DNA from: an uncultured Paraglaciecola sp. | GTDB taxonomy: Bacteria; Pseudomonadota; Gammaproteobacteria; Enterobacterales; Alteromonadaceae | Length of the DNA stretch: 6,780 nt | Reading direction: 5' to 3' | Assembly: GCA_905479025.1 (NCBI GenBank) | Contig: CAJQKX010000373.1 | Location: forward strand, 1 to 6,780 | Made by a program: the position numbers and the translations under genes | The notes under the pieces: generated by a model | Database searches by the model: none | What the model was told of the DNA's origin: nothing | What the model saw: only the letters and a program-made list of their open reading frames with translations | Part shown: positions 1 to 5,649 of the stretch, piece after piece | Layout of the letters: each line of letters starts with the position of its first letter | How positions within the stretch are numbered: position 1 is the stretch's first letter

Positions 1-164
1 GACACGCTCCAAAACAACCAGGTATATATTCCTGTGCTCACCAAAGCACAGGGCCAACACCAGATATTTTGCCTAGCCGCCAGCCATACATAAGCCAGAG
101 CTAAAGCCACTGCTAAGCCTTCCAAAAAAGGGGTTGCGACTAGTTGTCCTAGAAAATTTTCCAT
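1..164 (-). CDS. pnuT: PnuC-family transporter, probable thiamine transporter PnuT (3' part beyond window)
   Basis: Partial gene: only the first 54 codons are present and the frame stays open to base 1. The translation begins MENFLGQLVATPFLEG, followed by a hydrophobic stretch and then the segment YVWLAARQNIWCWPCALVST. An aromatic-rich 'ARQNIWCWP' turn after the first membrane helix is typical of the PnuC family of vitamin facilitators (nicotinamide riboside, thiamine or riboflavin). The substrate is inferred from context: the gene is the third member of an operon led by a TPP riboswitch and a TonB receptor, and PnuC members under such control are named PnuT. It would take thiamine across the inner membrane, to be trapped by pyrophosphorylation. 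The ATG shares one base with the TAA of the preceding gene (TAATG, 162-166) and has no clear ribosome binding site of its own, which suggests translational coupling. Family assignment is good; the exact substrate is less certain. Confidence 0.82.
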   Translation of the reverse strand, partial: MENFLGQLVATPFLEGLAVALALAYVWLAARQNIWCWPCALVSTGIYTWLFWSV

Positions 165-421
165 TAAATTTCAGTACTCATCTTGTCACCATTTAAAAAC
201 TTGCAGACAAATATTGCCTGTCCTATTTTTTGATGACTATGTTGCATTTCTTCGGCTAGCAACTGCATAGTAGGGAGATACTCACCACTTATCGTTGTGC
301 TTGTGGCAGTCGTCACAACCTTGATGCTTTCATAGGTATTTAAACGGTCAATAAACTCTTGAATTGGCTTAATGTACTGCTCTTTAAGAGGATACATGGA
401 TATTTCGGCAACTAATTTCAT
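164..421 (-). CDS. YkoF-like small thiamine/HMP-binding protein
   Basis: Protein of 85 residues with no signal peptide or membrane segment, so probably cytoplasmic. The order of elements resembles one repeat of Bacillus subtilis YkoF, which binds thiamine and is encoded with an HMP/thiamine transporter: an opening beta strand with a 'SMYPL' motif (about residues 8-12), a helix, a Thr/Ser-rich strand ending in 'TTISGEY' (about 42-48), a second helix (about 51-65), and a closing strand 'AIFVCKFLNGD'. YkoF proper has two such units; this one would have to dimerise. The gene sits between a TPP-controlled TonB receptor and a PnuT-like transporter, which supports a role in binding thiamine or its pyrimidine moiety, as a carrier, buffer or transporter partner; that role is inferred. 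The start is well supported by GAGGAAG at 426-432, about 7 bases (counted from GAGG) before the ATG. The distantly related MTH1187/YqgV family is the alternative assignment. Confidence 0.75.
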   Translation of the reverse strand: MKLVAEISMYPLKEQYIKPIQEFIDRLNTYESIKVVTTATSTTISGEYLPTMQLLAEEMQHSHQKIGQAIFVCKFLNGDKMSTEI

Positions 422-425
422 ATTG

Positions 426-432
426 CTTCCTC
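426..432 (-). promoter_or_regulatory. Ribosome binding site of the ykoF-like gene
   Basis: GAGGAAG on the minus strand, followed by CAAT and the ATG at 421. It is the strongest Shine-Dalgarno sequence in the operon and lies directly after the intercistronic stem-loop, so this small protein may be translated more efficiently than its neighbours. Confidence 0.75.
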
Positions 433-437
433 ATGAT

Positions 438-466
438 AAAAGCCAGAGTGGCAGACCATCTCCGGC
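438..466 (-). terminator. Intercistronic stem-loop with short U tract (possible attenuator)
   Basis: In the minus-strand RNA, GCCGGAG (466-460) pairs with CUCUGGC (448-442) over seven pairs with one G-U. After a bulged A the stem continues as UGG/CCA, closing a four-base loop UCUG. UUUUAUC follows immediately (441-435). The shape resembles an intrinsic terminator, but the U tract is only four bases. It lies 14 bases after the TonB receptor stop and before the ribosome binding site of the next gene. Likely roles are partial termination, lowering transport-gene expression relative to the receptor, or a block to 3' exonucleases that stabilises the receptor mRNA. Confidence 0.5.
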
Positions 467-480
467 TTGAATTCACGTTT

Positions 481-2586
481 TTAATACTGATATGTAAAGT
501 TGATACCTACACGACGAGGCTCACCAAACTGTTCATAGAGATGTGTTACATATTCATCTCTTGGGTCGTTGCCAAAAAAGAACCCCCGATTAGCATATTG
601 CTGGTCGAACAAATTGCGGGCATATAGACTAAATTGCCAATTTTCTATCTGATAATCGAGGCTAGTATGAGTAATAAAAATATTGTCTGACTGCTGATCA
701 TGACTAAAAGAATAAAAGAACTCATCTTTGGCATCAAATTCAATTAACCAGTTTAAGCTATCAGCAACACGCCAATTTAAACCTGCGTTAACATGGTAAC
801 TAGGCGCATGGGCTTGGTCTCGGTTATCAATAATACTCCCGTCCTGACGAGTAATACCGCTAATTTCAGTTTTCAGGTAGCCAATATTAACAAAGGTATT
901 CAGTTTATCAGTCAACATATAATTTAAGCTGACTTCAATACCGTAGTTTTTCCCATCTGCGGCGTTATTATAAAAATCGACAAAAGATTGTGCGTTTACA
1001 ATAGAATTTTTGTATTGTACGTTGTCACGTTTTTGATAAAAAGTGCTGAAATCCAACAGTAAACTTCCATCTTGATTGGTACCTTTTACGCCAAATTCTA
1101 CGCCTACTAAAGATTCAGCATCAAAAACTGCGTTGTCGAGTAAGTCTTGTCTGAACTCTACAATGTCTTCGTCGTCAATCTTACCTAGAGCTTGGCCATT
1201 TACCCCACCCATTTTATAACTGCGCAGTAGGCTGAGGTAAAGCATGCTGTTGTCACCCACTTTTTGATGATAGCTAATTTCAGCCCCCCAATCATTATGG
1301 TCAAGGTCTTCATTAATCACATTGGAGTCATCATAATTAAGAGTCTGCGAAGCTAAACGTAAACTTGTAGTAATCCACTGTTCATCTGACCATACATGTT
1401 TAAATTGTCCAAACAACGCACTGTCTACACGTCCGACTTGACTCTCAAACGGTCCTGCCAACCAAGTGTATTCGCGTGTTAAATCTTCTGTTTTATCTGC
1501 AAAGTAAAATCCAAACACCCAGGTGTTAGCATTATCACTTTTGCTGGTGAATTTTGCTTGAATGGTGCTGTCTTTACGCTCGCGGAAGTAATAATCGGTA
1601 GATGAGTATTCCCAACCCCGGGCTATGCCCACATAACTCCAATCCTCATCATAACCATACGCTAAATCGGCCTGCATAAAACTGCTCTGAATCTGCACAT
1701 TAGCCCAATCTAGACCTTGATAATCTGCAGTGAAACCTATAGCTTCGCTCTGTTGGGAATCAAATCCAGGCTCATCAGATAAAGTGGTTCTATCTCTATT
1801 AAGTGAAAAAGCATCATAACCATTATCAACATCTATCAAATGAATGACTGTTTTAATTGATAAGTCATCGCTAGCTTGCCAATTCAATTTGGCCCGTGCA
1901 GTTAACTCATCCACACCATTGTTATCATCTGTACCCAGCCAAGTATTATCTACAAAGCCATCACTGGTGTTTTGATGCACCGATAAGCGGTAGTCAAGTG
2001 TGTCGCTTAGCCCACCGCCAACAGCGGCTCCTATTTGCCAACTGCCGTAGTTGGCCACACCAAACTGAGCGTCAATACTGGTTTGTTCAGATGCATCTTT
2101 GCTCAGCACGTTGATCATCCCGGCAAGTCCGTCAGCACCAAATCGCGCACTGTTTGGACCTTTGAAGATTTCTACTTGTTCGATATCAAAGGTACTCGCC
2201 CCAGCGAGCAGGCCAGAATAATTAATACCGTCAACCAAATAACCAACAGAAGGATTCACTGGATCAGTAAACTGGCTGCGTTCACCAATTCCACGTATTT
2301 GCAAAAAACGCCCACGGCTAGCGCCGCTGGCAAAATTAACATTGGCAGCGCGATTCAGGATGTCCTCAAGGTGCTGAGCTTGGCGCTGTTGTATTGCTTG
2401 CGCATCTAATACAGAAATGCTGGTTGCCATTTCAAACAAAGGTGTAGCAGACAATGCACCTCGCACGATAATACGCTCTAATTCTTTTTGTTCAGACAGT
2501 TGCTCATCAATATTTTGCGCAGATGCATAAGTGCTGATTAAACATAGGCTTATTAAACTAGCCAGTGGCTTTTTACTAAATTTCAT
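481..2586 (-). CDS. TonB-dependent outer-membrane receptor, probable thiamine (or precursor) receptor
   Basis: Protein of 701 residues from the ATG at 2586. Residues 1-23 form a Sec signal peptide (MKFSKK, hydrophobic core, ASA before Q24). A TonB-box-like ERIIVRG follows at about 37-43. The plug domain spans about 50-165, with motifs such as 'RGRFLQIRGIGERSQF', 'VGYLVDGINYSG' and 'IEQVEIFKGPNSARFG'. The rest is a 22-strand-type barrel ending in an aromatic C-terminus (INFTYQY), as the outer-membrane assembly machinery requires. Such receptors use TonB-ExbB-ExbD energy to import scarce nutrients. The ligand is inferred from the TPP riboswitch in the leader and the downstream YkoF-like and PnuT-like genes: thiamine, a phosphate ester or a pyrimidine precursor. 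The frame stays open upstream to an ATG at 2661, but that start lies in the riboswitch aptamer and would put 25 non-signal residues before the signal peptide, so it is rejected. The true start has an SD-like AAGAGA inside a hairpin. It is first in its operon. Confidence 0.93.
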   Translation of the reverse strand: MKFSKKPLASLISLCLISTYASAQNIDEQLSEQKELERIIVRGALSATPLFEMATSISVLDAQAIQQRQAQHLEDILNRAANVNFASGASRGRFLQIRGIGERSQFTDPVNPSVGYLVDGINYSGLLAGASTFDIEQVEIFKGPNSARFGADGLAGMINVLSKDASEQTSIDAQFGVANYGSWQIGAAVGGGLSDTLDYRLSVHQNTSDGFVDNTWLGTDDNNGVDELTARAKLNWQASDDLSIKTVIHLIDVDNGYDAFSLNRDRTTLSDEPGFDSQQSEAIGFTADYQGLDWANVQIQSSFMQADLAYGYDEDWSYVGIARGWEYSSTDYYFRERKDSTIQAKFTSKSDNANTWVFGFYFADKTEDLTREYTWLAGPFESQVGRVDSALFGQFKHVWSDEQWITTSLRLASQTLNYDDSNVINEDLDHNDWGAEISYHQKVGDNSMLYLSLLRSYKMGGVNGQALGKIDDEDIVEFRQDLLDNAVFDAESLVGVEFGVKGTNQDGSLLLDFSTFYQKRDNVQYKNSIVNAQSFVDFYNNAADGKNYGIEVSLNYMLTDKLNTFVNIGYLKTEISGITRQDGSIIDNRDQAHAPSYHVNAGLNWRVADSLNWLIEFDAKDEFFYSFSHDQQSDNIFITHTSLDYQIENWQFSLYARNLFDQQYANRGFFFGNDPRDEYVTHLYEQFGEPRRVGINFTYQY

Positions 2587-2592
2587 TTTAAG

Positions 2593-2622
2593 GGATCTCT
2601 TCAGTATAGTTTGAAAAGATCC
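2593..2622 (-). promoter_or_regulatory. Shine-Dalgarno-sequestering hairpin (riboswitch expression platform)
   Basis: In the leader RNA, GGAUCUUUUC (2622-2613) pairs with GAAGAGAUCC (2602-2593) in ten pairs, one of them G-U, across a ten-base loop. The downstream arm contains AAGAGA, the only SD-like sequence ahead of the ATG at 2586. No U tract follows, so control is probably at translation initiation rather than transcription termination. The first five bases of the upstream arm (GGAUC) can instead pair with GAUCC inside the TPP aptamer, which would open the hairpin. Confidence 0.7.
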
Positions 2623-2656
2623 GGCTGTACGGCAGGTAAATGGGGATAAGTGCATG

Positions 2657-2741
2657 ACCATTCCTACGCCGGCATTATCCGGATCAGGTATAAGGGTTAT
2701 GAGTGTTTTCTCAAATCTCAGCCAAAAAGGCTCCCCTTGGT
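2657..2741 (-). ncRNA. TPP riboswitch aptamer (THI element)
   Basis: The minus-strand RNA carries the expected THI-box elements in order. P1 is ACCA (2741-2738) with UGGU (2660-2657). GGGGAGCC leads into P3, AGCC/GGCU around a U5 loop. The CUGAGA core is at 2721-2716. A facultative P3a follows (UGAG/CUCA, 2713-2710 with 2703-2700), then ACCC and the conserved CCUGAUC. P5 is CCGG/CCGG around AUAAUG (2682-2679 with 2672-2669), and GCGUAGG (2669-2663) closes the core. P5 has changed on both sides relative to the common CUGG/CCAG while still pairing. The aptamer senses thiamine pyrophosphate and lies 70 bases upstream of the receptor's start codon, so the operon should be turned down when TPP is plentiful. 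Confidence 0.97.
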
Positions 2742-2783
2742 TGCTAAATACAGGTTGTTAATTTACCAGTATTCAGGCAAAGT

Positions 2784-2811
2784 AGTGTAACAGGCAAATA
2801 AAGCTTCGCAA
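2784..2811 (-). promoter_or_regulatory. Predicted sigma-70 extended -10 promoter of the thiamine-uptake operon
   Basis: TTGCGA (2811-2806) and TACACT (2789-2784) are separated by 16 bases, and TG at 2792-2791, one base before the hexamer, makes an extended -10. Transcription would start near 2777, leaving about 35 bases before the aptamer. The promoter is correctly placed and oriented for the riboswitch leader; each hexamer matches consensus at four of six positions. Confidence 0.55.
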
Positions 2812-2869
2812 TAGATGAATGGAAATTTATAAGAGCATAATAGTATTTATTTCATGATTTTTAGTTTTA

Positions 2870-2893
2870 CTATTTTATGATTGCATAAAATAG
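2870..2893. repeat. Perfect AT-rich 10-bp inverted repeat
   Basis: CTATTTTATG, a four-base spacer ATTG, then CATAAAATAG: ten perfectly matched pairs. It lies four bases past the stop codon of the decayed gene and about 60 bases upstream of the -35 of the thiamine operon. The stem has few G-C pairs and no T tract follows on either strand, so it is not a standard terminator. It could be a protein-binding site or a leftover 3' structure of the dead gene. Confidence 0.6.
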
Positions 2894-2897
2894 AACC

Positions 2898-3357
2898 TTA
2901 TTGGGTAAACCATACCTCACCATTTGGTACCACGCATGCTCCCTCAACTTGTCCATAGCTTGAGAGGGCAAAGGTTATATTGTTGTTCTCTTGTTTAGGC
3001 ACTGGATGGATCTGGACGAACTTTCGCTTACCATTGTTGTTACCCACATCACCTATAAAAACTGTTTATCTCCAGTCAATGATACCCGCTCTGTATTTTT
3101 AGTAGGGACCAAATTTTTACTGATGATCCCACCAGAGGCATCAATATTGTAAATAATAGTTTTTTCCCAGAATTATTAAGAATGAAAGCTGAACCGATTT
3201 CTGGACAGAATAAATCCGAGATTTCTTTCAACTCATCAGGTGAATGATTATCTTCTCAAATGACATAAACAGAAGCACTAGTGATGAATGAACCACAGAT
3301 TTTTAATAAATTTATGCCATTAAGTAAAATAACGCTAAGTATCAGGGTCTTCTCCAT
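2898..3357 (-). pseudogene. Decayed beta-propeller-like secreted protein or lipoprotein gene
   Basis: Three frames of the minus strand can be stitched into one protein-like reading. Frame one opens with ATG at 3357 and a hydrophobic, Cys-containing leader (MEKTLILSVILLNG..., possibly a lipoprotein signal). It meets an in-frame TGA at 3258-3256, continues through ELKEISDLFCPEIGSAF and ILNNSGKK, and loses frame at an A6 run (3165-3160). Frame two reads TIIYNIDASGGIISKNLVPT and NTERVSLTGDKQ, losing frame at a T5 run (3061-3057). Frame three reads FIGDVGNNNGKRKFVQIH and ends EVWFTQ at the TAA at 2898-2900. The sequence 'ISxL...NxSG...YxIDxxG...LTGDxxFIGDVGNNxGKR' fits bacterial beta-propeller-like proteins of about 300 residues. 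Only about 150 codons remain, and the jump from HPVP to a C-terminal-looking GQVEGACVVPNGEVW suggests an internal deletion. Both frameshifts are consistent with loss of one base from a homopolymer. The function of intact relatives is not established. Confidence 0.6.
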
Positions 3358-3413
3358 ACAACTAATCAAAACTTAAGTGAGATATCGCAAGCATCCCTAT
3401 TAAATAAGTTAAT

Positions 3414-3453
3414 ACTCAATTGAGTTGTAATTAGGTTAGCACCGCAACTAACC
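3414..3453. repeat. Two adjacent small palindromes upstream of tmcA
   Basis: A perfect 12-base palindrome ACTCAATTGAGT (3414-3425) is followed by an inverted repeat GGTTAG (3434-3439) / CTAACC (3448-3453) with an eight-base loop. Neither is followed by a T tract, so they are not obvious terminators. Their position 10-75 bases before a possible tmcA promoter would suit an operator, but no known regulator site is recognised, and short AT-rich palindromes also arise by chance. Confidence 0.3.
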
Positions 3454-3462
3454 AAAACCATA

Positions 3463-3492
3463 TTCGTATTTTTGAATAAGTTTGCTTACACT
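3463..3492 (+). promoter_or_regulatory. Possible tmcA promoter
   Basis: TTCGTA (3463-3468) and TACACT (3487-3492) are separated by 18 bases, with a predicted start near 3499 and a leader of about 30 bases to the GTG at 3531. The -35 match is poor, so this is the best available candidate rather than a firm call. Confidence 0.3.
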
Positions 3493-3530
3493 AGCAATCA
3501 TTATTCAGATGCCTTAAATAAGAATATTTT

Positions 3531-5642
3531 GTGAATTTACCCAAGCAGCTATTTCATTGGTTTCAACAACGCCAGTCAAGGTTAAGTCACAGGCAATTAT
3601 TGGTCATAACGGGGCAAGAGGAATGGACAAAAACCGCTGCTGTTACCTTATTAGATAAGAATGACATACAAAGTATTTTATGGGTCTCAAATACTCAAAC
3701 CAAATATGAAAACATTAGTGTAAAAGACTACCGCTGTAAATTAGGGTACGAATATGATTGGGTGGTACTAAACTGCTTTAGTGGATTTAGAGCCAACGCG
3801 GCTATGGCATTAAGTGGCACAATAAGAGCTCAAGGATTAATGGTTATTTTATGTCCTGAATTATCTGAATGGCCAAACTATACGGATCCAGAACAAATCA
3901 ATCGTATTTCTTATGGTTATCAACAACACTTTCCAAAAAGTCATTTTATTCAACACTTAATATCTTCCTTTAACGAAGATAGTGGCGTCGCAATGTTATC
4001 TGCCGATAAATTTTCTGGTAAGACAAGTTTTGTAGAAGACAACTCAGATAAAGAACGATATTACGAGCAAGAAATTACTGTAACAAACATCTGTAAGGTA
4101 GCTCAAGGACATAGAAATAGACCTTTAATATTGACCGCAGATAGAGGCCGGGGTAAATCTTCAGCTTTAGGGATAGCCGCCGCTAAATTAATGCAAACTT
4201 CAGATAAAAGGATATATATAACGGCTCCTCATATTCGTAGCCTCGAACAGGTATTTATTCATAACAAACGCTTATTACCTGAAGCTGTAATGTATAAAAA
4301 TAGTGTTTTACATGGGTCAAGTTCATTAACATTTAAGTCCATCGATGTATTATTATCAGACGAAATATCGGCAGATTTGTTATTAATAGATGAAGCATCC
4401 GCCATTCCTGTGTATATCCTTAATAAACTTGCGAAAAAGTTTCCACGCATCGTTTTTAGTGCAACGGTTCATGGATATGAGGGCAGTGGTCGTGGTTTTG
4501 AAACACGCTTTATAAGGCAACTATCACTTCTTAAACCAGGCTTTAAAAGGTCTCAGATGTTACAACCGATCCGTTGGTATAAACACGACACGTTGGAACA
4601 ATTCTGGTTCACTAGCTTGTTTCATAATGTGCAACAAGTAACTGAAATATTAGAGTCTGAGAGCCAATCAATTAACTGTCGACACCTAACAAAAGCAGAA
4701 TTACTCCTCAACAAAACATTACTAGGGGGTCTATTTAGGTTATTGATAGACGCCCACTACCAAACCAGTCAAGATGATTTACAACGTTTGTTAGACGCTC
4801 CTGAAATAGAATGCTTTATATTAACCAACGGGAACACTTTGCTTGGTGTGGCCCAAATAATCAAAGAAGGGGGGGATTGTCTTGACGAAATTGCCAATAA
4901 TATTGCTGATTGTACACGACGCGTCAAGGGGCATTTAGTAGCACAAAACATTACGTCATCTTACAACACCCTCCCCTTTCTATTAGCCCAACAATGGCGA
5001 ATTAGCAGAATTGCAGTGGCACCTGAGCATCAGCACACTGGATTAGGAAAAAAATTAGTAGACTTCATAGAACAGCAGGCAAGAAAGCAACATATTTCAT
5101 TTCTAACTACGTCTTTTGGTTGCAATACTAACATCCTAAATTTTTGGTACAAAAGCGAATTTTTTCTAGCTAAACTCAGTGTAAAACCTGAGGTTTCAAG
5201 TGGTGAGCACAGTGCTATTTGTATTAAACCTTTGACAAATGAGGCATTGAAAATATCTGACTCTATCCATAAAGATTTTTACCAAGAATTGCTTTATCAG
5301 ATGGACAAAAATTTTAAAAGGTTGTCTGAGTCTTTACTCATTCAAATACTTTTGTTGAGGCCATCTGCAAATGTAGGTGTATCTAAAAACATGGAAATAC
5401 TTAGGCAATTTGCTATAGGTAAACGGGCATATTTCACCTGTAAACGTTTACTAAAAGAATACCTGATAGTCAATCCTGCTTGCTTCTTAAAATTAGAAAC
5501 ACAAGAGCAAGCTTTGTTGGTGGCTGCACTATTACAAAACTTTGAAGACAAGGAACTTTGTTCAAAATATAATTTGAGTGGCAAAAAACAAATCGAACAA
5601 GTATTAAAGACTAGCTTGGAAAAAGTCCTAATAAGCCAATAA
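3531..5642 (+). CDS. tmcA: tRNA(Met) cytidine acetyltransferase TmcA
   Basis: Cytoplasmic enzyme of 703 residues that uses acetyl-CoA and ATP to acetylate the wobble cytidine (C34) of elongator tRNA-Met to N4-acetylcytidine, which guards against misreading of AUA. The domain order matches E. coli TmcA (671 residues): an N-terminal DUF1726-like region with 'LMVILCPELSEW' (about 102-113); an ATPase/helicase-like module with Walker A TADRGRGKSS (202-211), Walker B-type LLLIDEAS (283-290) and SATVHGYEGSGRGF (310-323); a GNAT domain with RISRIAVAPEHQHTGLG (490-506), whose Q501-x-x-G-x-G506 binds acetyl-CoA pyrophosphate; and a C-terminal tRNA-binding region. The start is GTG: an in-frame TAA at 3519-3521 rules out anything longer, and the homologous N-terminus begins right away. 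Only a weak AAGAA precedes it, so translation may be modest. It stands alone, converging on the next gene with 7 bases between stops. No key residue appears to be missing. Confidence 0.96.
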   Translation: MNLPKQLFHWFQQRQSRLSHRQLLVITGQEEWTKTAAVTLLDKNDIQSILWVSNTQTKYENISVKDYRCKLGYEYDWVVLNCFSGFRANAAMALSGTIRAQGLMVILCPELSEWPNYTDPEQINRISYGYQQHFPKSHFIQHLISSFNEDSGVAMLSADKFSGKTSFVEDNSDKERYYEQEITVTNICKVAQGHRNRPLILTADRGRGKSSALGIAAAKLMQTSDKRIYITAPHIRSLEQVFIHNKRLLPEAVMYKNSVLHGSSSLTFKSIDVLLSDEISADLLLIDEASAIPVYILNKLAKKFPRIVFSATVHGYEGSGRGFETRFIRQLSLLKPGFKRSQMLQPIRWYKHDTLEQFWFTSLFHNVQQVTEILESESQSINCRHLTKAELLLNKTLLGGLFRLLIDAHYQTSQDDLQRLLDAPEIECFILTNGNTLLGVAQIIKEGGDCLDEIANNIADCTRRVKGHLVAQNITSSYNTLPFLLAQQWRISRIAVAPEHQHTGLGKKLVDFIEQQARKQHISFLTTSFGCNTNILNFWYKSEFFLAKLSVKPEVSSGEHSAICIKPLTNEALKISDSIHKDFYQELLYQMDKNFKRLSESLLIQILLLRPSANVGVSKNMEILRQFAIGKRAYFTCKRLLKEYLIVNPACFLKLETQEQALLVAALLQNFEDKELCSKYNLSGKKQIEQVLKTSLEKVLISQ

Positions 5643-5649
5643 TGATTGT

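Noticed and set aside
433..627. Plus-strand open frame of 64 codons
   Set aside because: It is antisense to the receptor's C-terminus and the intercistronic stem-loop, with no ribosome binding site or family resemblance.
2035..2409. Plus-strand open frame of 124 codons, and a smaller one at 1896-2114
   Set aside because: Both lie wholly inside the TonB receptor gene on the opposite strand, show no recognisable domain, and are composed of antisense codons of conserved plug and barrel segments.
2939..2976. Imperfect inverted repeat CCCTC...GAGGG as a terminator
   Set aside because: Only five pairs with a long loop and no T tract; it lies within the coding remnant and is explained by its codons.
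3160..3166. A AAA AAC slippery heptamer in the relic gene, suggesting programmed -1 frameshifting
   Set aside because: The heptamer is not in the required phase with the upstream reading frame (zero-frame codons are AAA AAA CTA). A second frameshift and a nonsense codon in the same short gene also favour decay.
4259..4951. Minus-strand open frames at 4259-4450 and 4769-4951
   Set aside because: They are antisense to the ATPase and acetyltransferase domains of tmcA and show no independent coding signal. The same holds for 5342-5584 (minus) in tmcA and for 5784-5969, a second-frame shadow within the spermidine-synthase-like gene.
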